A DNA stretch of 64,000 nt from Paenibacillus ihbetae (GCF_002741055.1 NZ_CP016809.1:4628501-4692500); one strand, 5' to 3'. Shown: positions 17,215-25,658, counted from the first letter of the stretch. Notes: generated by a model from the letters alone, not told the origin. Translations and numbers: made by a program.

Positions 17215-18177
17215 TTATCGCTCGACATGCGCGGCTTGTCCGCGGCGCTGCAGCACTTCGTCCCAGGTCGGAAGAGCTTCCCAGTCGCCGGGAGCCTGGA
17301 TAACCATCGATCCGGTCAGGCCGCCTAACGAGAGCGCTTCCTCCGGCGACCAGCCCTTTGAAATTCCGGCAAGGAAGCCGGCACAGAACCCGTCTCCGGC
17401 ACCCACCGTATCAACTACCTGGTCCACCTTCTCAAACGGAAGGGAATATTTATGCTCTTTGTGAACGATTACATTGCTTCCGTTGAAGCTTTTGATAATG
17501 CTCATCCCCGGCAGCTTCCGCAGCTGCTCGATGATGACCTCTTCGTCCTCGGTCTCAAACAACAGCTTGCATTCATCATATCCGGGAAGGAAATAATCGC
17601 AGGAAGCCGCAAGCTCCAGCAAGACGGGACGAGCCTCTTCTATGCTCCACAGCTTGAGTCGCAGGTTCGGATCAAAGCTGATCCGGACGCCATGCTCCTT
17701 GCACAGGGAGACCACATGCCGGATCGTGTCCAGGCAGCTGCCGCTAAGCGCAGCGGTAATGCCGGTGAAGTGAACGATCTTGGCTTGTGCTATGTATTCG
17801 GAATCCACATGCGCAGGGGTCATTCTGCTTGCCGCAGAGTCCTTGCGATAGTAGTAAACGGAGGATTGTCCGCGAACGGTCTGCCTCAGCATAATGCCTG
17901 TCGGCGCTTCATCGATCTGGGTAGCCCTTGAAACGTCGACGCCCTCTCCCCGAAGCGTTTTCAAAATCCCGCTGCCGACCGGATCCCGCCCGAGTCTGCC
18001 GAACCAGCCTGCCGTGCATCCAAGCCGCGCAAGACCGATTGCAAGATTGCTCTCCGCACCGCCGAAGGACTGGGCCATGCTTCCTCCTTGGCCGATGCCC
18101 CGGGGCCCTTCCGGATAAAATAATCCCATCGACTCGCCGAATGTGATGACATCCAGCGTTGGTCTATCACTCGTCAT
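17215..18177 (-). CDS. kdgK: 2-keto-3-deoxygluconate kinase (PfkB family)
   Basis: This sugar kinase phosphorylates KDG to KDPG, the substrate of the aldolase encoded just downstream. PfkB signatures are GGAESNLAIGLARLG (about residue 40) and DTVGAGDGFCAGF, with the catalytic Asp near residue 263. At 320 residues it is typical. ATG 18177 with AAGGGGG upstream is taken; the in-frame codon at 18207 has no SD. The KDG assignment rests on the operon partner. No uronate isomerases or a KdgR regulator are in the window, so KDG must come from elsewhere. Confidence 0.85.
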   Translation of the reverse strand: MTSDRPTLDVITFGESMGLFYPEGPRGIGQGGSMAQSFGGAESNLAIGLARLGCTAGWFGRLGRDPVGSGILKTLRGEGVDVSRATQIDEAPTGIMLRQTVRGQSSVYYYRKDSAASRMTPAHVDSEYIAQAKIVHFTGITAALSGSCLDTIRHVVSLCKEHGVRISFDPNLRLKLWSIEEARPVLLELAASCDYFLPGYDECKLLFETEDEEVIIEQLRKLPGMSIIKSFNGSNVIVHKEHKYSLPFEKVDQVVDTVGAGDGFCAGFLAGISKGWSPEEALSLGGLTGSMVIQAPGDWEALPTWDEVLQRRGQAAHVER

Positions 18178-18353
18178 ATATGCTGCCCCCTTTATAAACA
18201 ATACCATTATTTTAACACTTTACCTTGCTACGGGGGATAACTCAATATCAAAGTTCCGAACATCAATAAACAACCCCCTGACCGAGAAGAGATCCGGGGG
18301 TGAGCTTCGGCCGTGCCGACTCTTATTTGGATGTATTAGATGATGCTTAAGAT

Positions 18354-18560
18354 TTAGAAGCCTTTGTATTGAGGCTCCTCCTGTTCAAGCTGCTGCACGC
18401 GCTGAGCGACTTGGTCTACGATTTGCTGGGTTTGCTGAGCCGCTTGGGTGAACATGTTCTTTGCGTTCTCATCCTGTGTGGACAGAGCAAACCGCTCAAG
18501 GCTGGCCTGCGCGCTTTTCAAGGAGGAAAGGCAGGTTTTGACATCGGATGCTACGGTCAT
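18354..18560 (-). CDS. DUF1657 small protein
   Basis: This is a 68-residue, mostly helical protein: MTVASDVKTCLSSLKSAQAS, then LERFALSTQDENAKNMF and a Gln-rich helix. The pattern LKxxQAxLExFxLSTxDxxAKxMF is that of DUF1657. Such proteins often accompany spoVA-type and DUF421 genes in spore formers, but their function is unknown. The same motif recurs at the C-terminus of the divergent neighbour at 18725. The short divergent gap (about 160 bases) allows shared control. Confidence 0.82.
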   Translation of the reverse strand: MTVASDVKTCLSSLKSAQASLERFALSTQDENAKNMFTQAAQQTQQIVDQVAQRVQQLEQEEPQYKGF

Positions 18561-18724
18561 GGGGCGTTATCACTCCTTTCATTGAACTAATGTACACATT
18601 TCGGCCAGGAACATGCGCTTAAGATGGCCAGGAAAATAGTGGCGTGATTTCATAACTTACTTTTGACCATAATCTATAAAGAGGGATATCGCGACAACCT
18701 ATCTCAGGATTGGAGGACATTCTT

Positions 18725-19585
18725 GTGCCGCAATGGCTCGAAATAATGCTACGGACGGTGTGTGCTGTAATCGTTCTGTTTCTGATGACCAAAGCGCTTG
18801 GCAAACGGCAGGTAACGCAGCTGTCCTTTTTCGAATACTTAACGGGAATTACGATCGGCAGCCTCGCTGCCTACATCTCGCTCGATCTGGAAGCCAATTG
18901 GTACCTTGGACTGATTGCGCTGGGAGTGTGGGTGCTCTGCTCCCTGCTGATTGAATACTCCCAAATGAAGAGCAAGAAGATTAGGGATTTTGTTGAATTT
19001 AAAGCGACAGTGCTCATCAAGGACGGCAAAGTTCTGGAAGAAAACATGAAAAAGGAACGTCTCACATCCGATGATCTGATGCAGCAGCTGCGGAAAAAGG
19101 ACATCTTCCAGATTGCCGACGTCGAATTTGCCATCATGGAACCCAGCGGGGATATCACCGTGCTGCAGAAGCGGGATACGCTTCCGGTCACACCGAAGGA
19201 CTTGGGCGTTAAGATCGCGCCGGAGAAAATGCCGCAAGCGGTCATCATGGACGGTAAGATCCTGGATGAACCGCTGCGCGTGATGGGGTACAGCCAAAGC
19301 TGGCTTAGGGATGAGCTGGACAAGCAGGGGGTCAAGCTCAAAGATGTGTACTTTGCACAGGTGGACACCTTTGGCGGATTGACCATTGATTTGTATGACG
19401 ATCAAATGCAGCAGCCCCAGAATCAGGAGAGAGCCCTGCTGTTCGCGAATCTGAAAAAATGCCAGGCCGATCTGGAGCTGTTCAGCTTAAGCACCAAGGA
19501 CAAGGCAGCAAAGAAGATGTACGAGGAAAGTGCCAAAGAGATGGCCCGTATTCTGCAAGAGGTTAAACCGATACTGAATACTTGA
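18725..19585 (+). CDS. DUF421 (YetF-type) membrane protein with C-terminal DUF1657-like domain
   Basis: This is a 286-residue protein with three N-terminal helices (about 5-80) including TKALGKRQVTQLSFFEYLTGITIGS-type features. A cytoplasmic DUF421 domain follows (about 85-225) with LRKKDIFQIADVEFAIMEPSG and DGKILDEPL. The last 50 residues (ANLKKCQADLELFSLSTKDK onward) align with the adjacent DUF1657 protein, so this is a DUF421-DUF1657 fusion. GTG 18725 has TGGAGG 8 bases upstream, making it more likely than TTG 18710, which overlaps the SD. DUF421 and DUF1657 genes co-occur in spoVA-2mob-type spore operons, so a spore membrane role is plausible but inferred. Confidence 0.85.
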   Translation: MPQWLEIMLRTVCAVIVLFLMTKALGKRQVTQLSFFEYLTGITIGSLAAYISLDLEANWYLGLIALGVWVLCSLLIEYSQMKSKKIRDFVEFKATVLIKDGKVLEENMKKERLTSDDLMQQLRKKDIFQIADVEFAIMEPSGDITVLQKRDTLPVTPKDLGVKIAPEKMPQAVIMDGKILDEPLRVMGYSQSWLRDELDKQGVKLKDVYFAQVDTFGGLTIDLYDDQMQQPQNQERALLFANLKKCQADLELFSLSTKDKAAKKMYEESAKEMARILQEVKPILNT

Positions 19586-19727
19586 TAAAGGTTCTCCTGT
19601 CATAATGCCGCCGAAAACGGAATAGGATATTTTTGTGTATCACAAAACGGAGCCGGATGCCGCCGACTCCGGGGGTACAGCAGACACCGCTTACAGGGCG
19701 GCTGAATGCTTGCTCCTGCCCAGACAC

Positions 19728-19768
19728 AAGAAATAGATTCATCTTCCCGAGGGATGGGTCTATTTCTT
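19728..19768. terminator. hairpin at the 3' end of the toxin-like gene
   Basis: AAGAAATAGA (19728-19737) and TCTATTTCTT (19759-19768) pair, with inner CATC/GATG-type pairing. The toxin stop codon lies inside the stem. Such a hairpin at the end is common in type I toxin loci, where it ends both toxin mRNA and antisense RNA. T-runs here are weak. Confidence 0.5.
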
Positions 19769-19843
19769 ATTATGGAAAGCAAGGATCGAAACGACCAGCG
19801 TGGCGAACGAAATCATTAGAGCCAATGCCTCATTCACGCCCAT
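19760..19843 (-). CDS. putative holin-like type I toxin peptide
   Basis: This is a 27-residue open frame too short for usual gene calling. It begins MGVNEALALM, continues as one hydrophobic helix (ISFATLVVSILAF) and ends in the charged tail HNKK. A strong SD, GGGAGGTG, lies 6-7 bases before the ATG. The layout (polar EAL start, single helix, Lys-rich end) is that of the putative holin-like toxin family related to TxpA/BsrG, membrane-acting peptides kept silent by an antisense RNA. No antisense promoter was established. It lies between the DUF421 gene and the germination operon. Confidence 0.65.
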   Translation of the reverse strand: MGVNEALALMISFATLVVSILAFHNKK

Positions 19844-20128
19844 GCCTATCACCTCCCGCTGCCACCCTTGTTTGCTGGTTCTACTGTACTATATAATATG
19901 CCAATTGCTTACAATAAAAGAACTATTTTCGGGAAGCGCTTTCATGAAAAATTCTAATTTTTGTTAAAATTTTGCGATACAGCGGTTGATTAGACGATAG
20001 ATGGTAGCATGCATCCGCCGAGATTCATAGGCCTTGCCGTTTACTAACGGAAGGGAGGCCGCATCCGCCTCCCACCCTGCCTATCTATTTTGTTTATCCG
20101 GGTGCAAATAACGCCGGCGGTCGTGAGA
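19844..20128. other. intergenic region between toxin-like gene and germination operon
   Basis: This region holds the presumed toxin promoter (TTGTAA and TATAGT on the minus strand, poorly spaced), the cre-like site, an A/T-rich block around 19945-19985, and a GGGAGGC/GCCTCCC hairpin at 20053-20073. The hairpin probably ends the minus-strand germination operon. I see no further gene. Confidence 0.4.
19931..19945 (-). promoter_or_regulatory. cre-like catabolite control site
   Basis: On the minus strand ATGAAAGCGCTTCCC matches the cre consensus WTGNAANCGNWNNCW at every fixed position but the last. It lies about 90 bases upstream of the toxin-like start. CcpA binding is inferred only. Confidence 0.4.
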
Positions 20129-21226
20129 TCATGCTGCCTTTCGCCGCGGTCGCTTTCCTTTGCGAAAAAGGGAGGCGATCCAATACAGAATCGGAACGCA
20201 TTCGACGAGAAGGAAAAACGCAATCATCGATGGAGAACTAAAATCCTGCTGGAACAGGACCGGGTTTTTGGAATATTGGAACGCCAGGATAGAGCCTGTT
20301 CCGCCGATCACCGCAATCAGCGTGGCATCCATTTGCTTTAGCGCAAGCAGCTTGGCAAGGCAACGTACACTGACATGGATCAGGAATGCGCAGTGCAGGA
20401 ACATTGAACTGCTCCACAGTCCGATCATGAACGGATCGGAATTGCCGAGGAAACCTCTTCCCGCGCGCAGCAATTCCACAAGCGGGTACTGCAGCTCCCG
20501 GCCGAGATACGGTCCGAAGCTTAGCAGGGAGGAGGCCCACTGGAGCAATACGCCAAGTGCAACCATTGCGCTTGCGGCCGCAAGGTTTCGGAATGCCTTC
20601 CGATCGATTTGAAGGTAGGGGGCGAGGAACAGAAACACGACCCACTCCGCGAAATAGGCGAGGGTGGTCAGCGAATCCTTAAAGACGTCCCCGTAGTTGT
20701 GATGCCTGTACATGGCGGATACCATATTGAAGTCCGCATCTTGGAAAAAAAACATGTTCATGAGCAAAATCGTCAGCACAATGACAATGAACAGCCCGTC
20801 GGAGATATAGATCAGCGTTTCCATCCCCCAACGCGCGGTAAGGGTGACGACGAGGCCGACGATCAAGATGATGAACCATTGCGGCGTCTCCCGCATGTAA
20901 TTCGTGTCGAAGAAAAGGGTAAAGCCCTCGATATCGAGTCCGATATAATTGACGGACCAGAAGAGAATCAGCAGGATGATCGGATAGTGGAGCCATTTTC
21001 CCAGCAGGTCCTGGCCGAAGTCGATCCAGGACCGGTCCGAATCCCAGCGCCCAACCTTAACCGTAAACCATAGAAGGATCAGGTTGGCGCTCCAACCAAT
21101 CAGAATGGCCATCCATCCCAAGTACGCCGAGCCCCACAGCAGGGGGGTAACTAAAAATCCTGTCGGGATCGCGTTCAGGTATACGAAGGCGAATCGGAAC
21201 AATTGCCATGGGGTTTTATTCACCAT
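20129..21226 (-). CDS. GerB-type spore germination permease subunit
   Basis: This is the B subunit of a GerA-class nutrient receptor in the inner spore membrane, an amino-acid-permease-like protein of the endospore germination permease family. It has 365 residues and ten or so helices, starting TPWQLFRFAFVYLNAIPTGF. It contains the conserved YPLVELL-type segment (LQYPLVELLRAGRGF) typical of GerB proteins and ends in a basic RKGKRPRRKAA tail. It is the last gene of the A-C-D-B operon, about 20 bases after the small gene. The germinant cannot be predicted. Confidence 0.88.
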   Translation of the reverse strand: MVNKTPWQLFRFAFVYLNAIPTGFLVTPLLWGSAYLGWMAILIGWSANLILLWFTVKVGRWDSDRSWIDFGQDLLGKWLHYPIILLILFWSVNYIGLDIEGFTLFFDTNYMRETPQWFIILIVGLVVTLTARWGMETLIYISDGLFIVIVLTILLMNMFFFQDADFNMVSAMYRHHNYGDVFKDSLTTLAYFAEWVVFLFLAPYLQIDRKAFRNLAAASAMVALGVLLQWASSLLSFGPYLGRELQYPLVELLRAGRGFLGNSDPFMIGLWSSSMFLHCAFLIHVSVRCLAKLLALKQMDATLIAVIGGTGSILAFQYSKNPVLFQQDFSSPSMIAFFLLVECVPILYWIASLFRKGKRPRRKAA

Positions 21227-21247
21227 CGAAGAAGGCTCCTTTCAAGG

Positions 21248-21442
21248 TTATTGGTCAAACCAGCCGAACGCAAAGCGAATCAGCTGGTTCGGGGTCGGCC
21301 ACCCGTCCATCCATATCGCGAACGCACTCCATATCGACATGACGACAATCAGCGCGAGCACCGTCCATTTCTCGCGCCCCGGCTTTTTCCTAGCAACGAA
21401 CCATTCCAGTAGGGAATACGCTAAAAACACAAAGAACAACAT
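21248..21442 (-). CDS. small two-helix membrane protein in the germination operon (D-subunit-like)
   Basis: This is a 64-residue protein with two hydrophobic helices (LFFVFLAYSLLEWFV and WTVLALIVVMSIWSAFAIW), separated by a basic loop and ending GWFDQ. An AAGGAGG site before the ATG and tight packing between gerC and gerB support a real gene. Size, topology and location resemble the D subunits known with some GerA-type receptors (for example GerKD), which modulate germination. Assignment is by context, not by strong sequence match. Confidence 0.7.
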   Translation of the reverse strand: MLFFVFLAYSLLEWFVARKKPGREKWTVLALIVVMSIWSAFAIWMDGWPTPNQLIRFAFGWFDQ

Positions 21443-21456
21443 CCCCTGTTGCCTCC

Positions 21457-22626
21457 TTATTCAGGCTTGGATTTGAGCACGGAACCGAAATTGCGGACTT
21501 TCACGTCCGTTACGATCTCGATTACGGCCTCCTCGGCGTAAGTCTTGGACCAGTTCCTTCGAACCTTCTCCCAATAATCAGGATAGTTCCAGTCAAGGAG
21601 CATACCGAGCTGCAGGATGTCGGCGCGGACCCTTTGAGACGTGCGCATGGCCGTTGCCAGCTGCTCCTTGATAACCTCGTTCAATTCCCGTTCGATGGCA
21701 TATTTGGCGGATAGCGAATCCGTCAGAATGCCGTTCCGCTTGAATATGACATCGCCGATCCCGTTTAGCTTAATCGTAAACACAGGGCGGCCGTCCACCA
21801 GCCTCACCGACTTCTTCGCCCGGTTTTGGATTAGAAACACGCTCGCTTTCCCGGATTTATCCCAGTTCACCGTGTAAACAGAACCCTTCAGCTGATTTTC
21901 AGCCCAGCTAATCGTCAGCGAAGGCTCTAGCGGAAGGGTGGCACGGAGTCTATGATCTTGAAATAGCGCGGTTCCTTGAACGCCGACCCACGGCTCCAGC
22001 TTGCCCTGATCGGCGATCATAGGTTTCATGCCAGCGCTCAAATAGGTCAGCGCATAGCCCTGGTTGGCCGATGCCCCGATGAGGCAATCCAGAAAAGTCG
22101 TGCCGATGACATTATCCCGGTCCCCTATTCGGGCCAAAACTTCGGATGGCATTTGCTCGAAGACGGGGGTCAGGGAGGCTACTTGCTTCGCTTCTCCCGG
22201 TGCTACGAACAGGTAGGTATCGAGATCCGTCGTCGGCTCCCGCTGAAACCAGTCCATCAGATCATGCAAGCCAGCCCCTGCATAACGATGACCAACCACG
22301 ACGGATCGGGTATGGCTGAAGTCGAAACGGCGAGTCAGATCCCGCTGAATAAGACTCAGTGCATCCTGGACGGTAACGGAGGATTTGGTAACCATCGCGT
22401 AGGGATCTCCGCTCCCTTGTCCCCCTGCCTGGGAACCTGAAGTCAGCCGGTTAGGCAGCGGGGCGCTGATCGTAACCTCGACGGTATTGGGCTGCTTCCC
22501 TTTGTCGATGTACATTGCGAACACGAAGGTCTGTTCGTTGATTTCGACTTTGGTCATCATGAACCCGCAGCCGGCAAGCGTGAAGAGCGGCGTTATGACT
22601 AGGAGAAGTCGGACTAACGCTCTCAT
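21457..22626 (-). CDS. Ger(x)C family germination lipoprotein
   Basis: This is the C subunit of the receptor, a lipoprotein on the outer leaflet of the inner spore membrane. A signal sequence ends in LAGC (Cys about 20), followed by the conserved VEINEQTFVFAMYIDKG. The mature part carries three alpha/beta domains typical of GerC. From ATG 22626 the product is 389 residues. This ATG overlaps the gerA stop as ATGA, which fixes the start and implies translational coupling; an in-frame upstream extension lies inside gerA. Confidence 0.9.
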   Translation of the reverse strand: MRALVRLLLVITPLFTLAGCGFMMTKVEINEQTFVFAMYIDKGKQPNTVEVTISAPLPNRLTSGSQAGGQGSGDPYAMVTKSSVTVQDALSLIQRDLTRRFDFSHTRSVVVGHRYAGAGLHDLMDWFQREPTTDLDTYLFVAPGEAKQVASLTPVFEQMPSEVLARIGDRDNVIGTTFLDCLIGASANQGYALTYLSAGMKPMIADQGKLEPWVGVQGTALFQDHRLRATLPLEPSLTISWAENQLKGSVYTVNWDKSGKASVFLIQNRAKKSVRLVDGRPVFTIKLNGIGDVIFKRNGILTDSLSAKYAIERELNEVIKEQLATAMRTSQRVRADILQLGMLLDWNYPDYWEKVRRNWSKTYAEEAVIEIVTDVKVRNFGSVLKSKPE

Positions 22627-24089
22627 GGCTTTTGTCTCCTTGAGTTGTTTCCAGCAGCATAGGTTTTCGGACGCTTCTTCATCATGCTGGAAGGAGCCCT
22701 GAAAAACGCGTCCTTCCAATCCGACAGGACCAGGGGAGCAATGGGCTGCAAATAGGGCGTCCCGAACGATTTCAGGGAAGCCATATGGCCGTACACCAGA
22801 AATGCAGCTGCGAATACGCCGATGAGCCCGAGCGTACCTCCCAGAATCAGGATCGGGAAACGCAGAAGGCGGAAAGCCAGCCCGAGCTCGAAATGAGGAA
22901 TGATGTAAGAAGCGATGCCCGTAATCGATACGACGATGACCATCGGGTTGGAGACGATGCCGGCCTCGACCGCCGCTTGTCCGATGACGATTGCTCCGAT
23001 AATGGAGATGGTCTGGCCGACAGGCTTCGGAATGCGGGTGCCCGCCTCCCTAAGCGCTTCAAAGGTCAGCTCCATGATGAGCGCTTCCGCCAATGCTGTG
23101 AAGGGGATATTCTCCCTTGAAGCCGAGATCGTAATCAACAGATCGGTCGGAATGATGGAGGGTTGGAACGTCGTGATGGCCACATACAGGGAGGGCATCA
23201 GCAGGGACATGAGTCCGAACGTGAACCGCACGAGCCGAATCCAGCTTGAGGAGAAGAAGCTGTGGTAGTAATCCTCGGACGATTGCAGCAGCGACATCAA
23301 GGTTACCGGCACGATGAGCGCCGAGGGCGTCCCGTCCTGCATAATGCCCACCCGGCCTTCGAGAAGCGATGCCGCTACCGAGTCGGGACGCTCCGTATAT
23401 TGGAACTGGGGAAAAGGAGACTGTACGCCTTCCTTCATCTGCTCGGATAAGGTGCTGATCCCGAAGGTTCCGTCAATATCGATCGCATCAAGATGCTGAT
23501 TGACCTTCTGTACAACCTCCGGCTTGGCCAATCCTTCGATATAAACCATATACACTGCTTTTTTGGTATACCTTCCAATTTGGAATCGGATCGTCTTCAG
23601 ATCGGGGTGCCTGATTTTGTGGCGCAGCAGCGATAGATTGGTGCTGATATCCTCGATAAAGGCTTCCTGTGGGCCGTTCACGACCAGCTCGTTCTGGGAT
23701 TCGGATACGGCTCTTTTTTGGTACAACACAATATCGAACAGGTAAGCTTCCGCGATCTCCTCGATAAGAAGAACCGCTCTTCCCTCGACGATCACGTTGG
23801 CAATATGCTCCGCTGAATCGGAGCGTTCAAATGGAATGGAGAGCAGATCCCCGCGGTCCAGCCGATCGATAAAATCATCGAAGTGATGCTCAACCTTGGC
23901 CGATTCCTTAAGCAGAGGGGTGACGATATGCCCGTGCAGGGAGCTAAAGTCAATGATGGGCCCTATAAATATTAACGTGCAGTCCGACCCGTGAAGCCTC
24001 AAGGACTGATAGCTTACATCCCCGCAGTCGGAAAGCCGTTTTTTCACATTTTCAAGCAGCGCGCTCTGCACATTAGCACTGGATCTCAT
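22623..24089 (-). CDS. GerA family spore germination protein
   Basis: This is the A subunit of a nutrient germinant receptor. It has an N-terminal hydrophilic domain (about 1-235) with DLKTIRFQIGRYTKK and the conserved EGRVGIMQDGTPSALIVP. Four to six membrane helices follow (about 285-440), including ITTFQPSIIPTDLL, LMELTFEALREAGTRIP and VGQTISIIGAIVIGQAAVEA. The 488-residue length is normal. GGGAGGG precedes the ATG. First gene of the operon. Forespore sigma-G transcription is expected from the family; a weak CTTACTA -10-like string lies upstream but no matching -35 was found. Confidence 0.92.
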   Translation of the reverse strand: MRSSANVQSALLENVKKRLSDCGDVSYQSLRLHGSDCTLIFIGPIIDFSSLHGHIVTPLLKESAKVEHHFDDFIDRLDRGDLLSIPFERSDSAEHIANVIVEGRAVLLIEEIAEAYLFDIVLYQKRAVSESQNELVVNGPQEAFIEDISTNLSLLRHKIRHPDLKTIRFQIGRYTKKAVYMVYIEGLAKPEVVQKVNQHLDAIDIDGTFGISTLSEQMKEGVQSPFPQFQYTERPDSVAASLLEGRVGIMQDGTPSALIVPVTLMSLLQSSEDYYHSFFSSSWIRLVRFTFGLMSLLMPSLYVAITTFQPSIIPTDLLITISASRENIPFTALAEALIMELTFEALREAGTRIPKPVGQTISIIGAIVIGQAAVEAGIVSNPMVIVVSITGIASYIIPHFELGLAFRLLRFPILILGGTLGLIGVFAAAFLVYGHMASLKSFGTPYLQPIAPLVLSDWKDAFFRAPSSMMKKRPKTYAAGNNSRRQKP

Positions 24090-24403
24090 ATATGCTCCCT
24101 CCCTTTCAGATTAGTAAGAGTAAAGAATGAGTGAATGATCGGACATTGTCGCCGGTTTCAGGGCGGTATCCGCGGATCATGGAAAGATTTGTTCTTAGGA
24201 TGCCGTACTCTTAGCAATTTATACCTGAACTTCCATAGCTGGCGAACTGAAACATGCAGGATTGGTGGATCCCGGTATTCATCGAATCAGCGAATGGCGA
24301 TGCGAGGGGAGGTCACCGCACTTTTCATTAAATTTGATTGCTTCTGAATGGCGTGCAGGAAAATACCGGCATCCGGAGAACTTAGTTAGCGAGGTGGAAT
24401 GTG
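24090..24403. other. intergenic region between divergent gerA-type and sigma factor genes
   Basis: This 314-base divergent control region shows no sigma-A or sigma-G promoter that I would call with confidence, and no hairpin or repeat. GAGGTGG at 24391-24397 is the SD of the sigma-factor gene. Confidence 0.3.
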
Positions 24404-25105
24404 ATGTCAAAACATGCGCTGGATTTACCCTCTCTTCAGGCTAAGCTGCAGCAATATTGTCTGCATGTAGCCGGAGAACGATGGGAAGCGGAAGATCTTC
24501 TGCAGGAAACGATGATCAAAGTGATGCGGGCGGTTGAAGCGAAGCCTGATCGGCCAATAACCAATGCCTATTTATATCGAATAGCTAGCAATGCTTGGAA
24601 AGATCGATTAAAGAAAGAGAAAGCCGTCAAGAGCGTTACCGAGGAGGAGCTGAGGGACAGGCCCGGCGAGGATGGCGGATTATCGACCAGGGAGCTGCTG
24701 GAGACATTAGCGGACCGGTTATCTCCACGCGCGATGGTCATTTTGCTGCTGATGGACGTACTGGATTTCACGGCCAGGGAAACGGCTGATTTCCTCTCCA
24801 TGTCGGAAGGAACGGTCCAGGTATCGCTCGGCCGGGCACGAACTAGGCTCAAGAAGCTGCATCAGCTGCAGCAAGCAGGCATTGAAGCCAAGTCGGACAC
24901 GGGAGCCCATGCGGGGGCAGCCGATGGGCTGGATTTGGACGCGCTAGTGGACGCTTTCCGGAGAAGGGATCCGAAAGCGATCTGTGCTTCCTACCTTCAA
25001 TTGACGAAGCTGCGGATCCGAATCAGCTCATTGAGACGGGTTCGCGGTTCGCTTGCATTTTATATGGAGGATCCCGACGGGAATGTGTGGATGATTGCGG
25101 AGTAA
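24404..25105 (+). CDS. sigma-70 family (ECF-type) RNA polymerase sigma factor
   Basis: This is a 233-residue protein with region 2 (about 10-75: GERWEAEDLLQETMIKVMRA, then YLYRIASNAWKDRLKKE) and region 4 (about 105-155: RAMVILLLMDVLDFTARETA, SMSEGTVQVSLGRARTRLKK). About 75 extra C-terminal residues follow, ending in YMEDPDGNVWMIAE. No anti-sigma gene is next to it, so the tail may have a sensory or inhibitory role as in some ECF subgroups; that is inference. ATG 24404 sits 6 bases after GAGGTGG and is preferred to GTG 24401. Confidence 0.8.
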   Translation: MSKHALDLPSLQAKLQQYCLHVAGERWEAEDLLQETMIKVMRAVEAKPDRPITNAYLYRIASNAWKDRLKKEKAVKSVTEEELRDRPGEDGGLSTRELLETLADRLSPRAMVILLLMDVLDFTARETADFLSMSEGTVQVSLGRARTRLKKLHQLQQAGIEAKSDTGAHAGAADGLDLDALVDAFRRRDPKAICASYLQLTKLRIRISSLRRVRGSLAFYMEDPDGNVWMIAE

Positions 25106-25206
25106 GCCTATTTTTTATTGGGGGGGTGTTTGGTTCTAACGTGAAAAATCGTTATTTAGGTATTGGAACCCAATCAAACTCAATAATTAGGAGAGGAGAA
25201 TGGAGA

Positions 25207-25581
25207 TTGGCCAAACCCCCATTGTACGGCGTGGGTATCTTTGTACCGGTGAGTGATTTGAAGCGTTCTACGGCGTGGTATACCGAGATGCTGGGCCTTG
25301 AGATCATTCATCGGGATGAACCCGAAGCGATTGTCATGAGAATGAACGATGAGAAGGTGAGCTTCTGTCTGGTACGTTCCGATGAGGTGAAGCAGCCGGT
25401 TTTTCCTAAAAATAATTACGGTGTGGGACAATATTTCAATATCCACACTACGGATGTTGAAGGAATGCATCGGCAGTTGGAGGCCAAGGGAGCGGAAGTG
25501 GGCGATATAGAGGATTTTGACGGGTTCAAAGGCTTCTCCCTGACGGACCCCGACGGCAACCGGTACGGCGTAACAGCGTAG
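25207..25581 (+). CDS. VOC superfamily (glyoxalase/dioxygenase-like) protein
   Basis: This is a 124-residue single vicinal-oxygen-chelate module with paired beta-alpha-beta-beta-beta units: VGIFVPVSDLKRSTAWYTEM, LGLEII, then FNIHTTDVEGMH and FSLTDPDGNRYGV. Metal-ligand candidates include the His of FNIHTTD; the usual Glu near the end is not obvious. The start is TTG 25207, with GAGGAG 8 bases upstream; in-frame sequence before this is not protein-like. Substrate unknown; such proteins include thiol transferases and resistance proteins. Confidence 0.75.
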   Translation: MAKPPLYGVGIFVPVSDLKRSTAWYTEMLGLEIIHRDEPEAIVMRMNDEKVSFCLVRSDEVKQPVFPKNNYGVGQYFNIHTTDVEGMHRQLEAKGAEVGDIEDFDGFKGFSLTDPDGNRYGVTA

Positions 25582-25658
25582 CGAAACCGGAACGGCGGTG
25601 CATGTACAGGCAGAAAAGCTTCGATCTTGGTTAAAAAGCAGAATACCGTGACAGCAAC

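Noticed and set aside
24090..24403. sigma-G promoter for the germination operon
   Set aside because: A CTTACTA -10-like string is present on the minus strand, but no TGAATA-like -35 lies at 17-18 bases.
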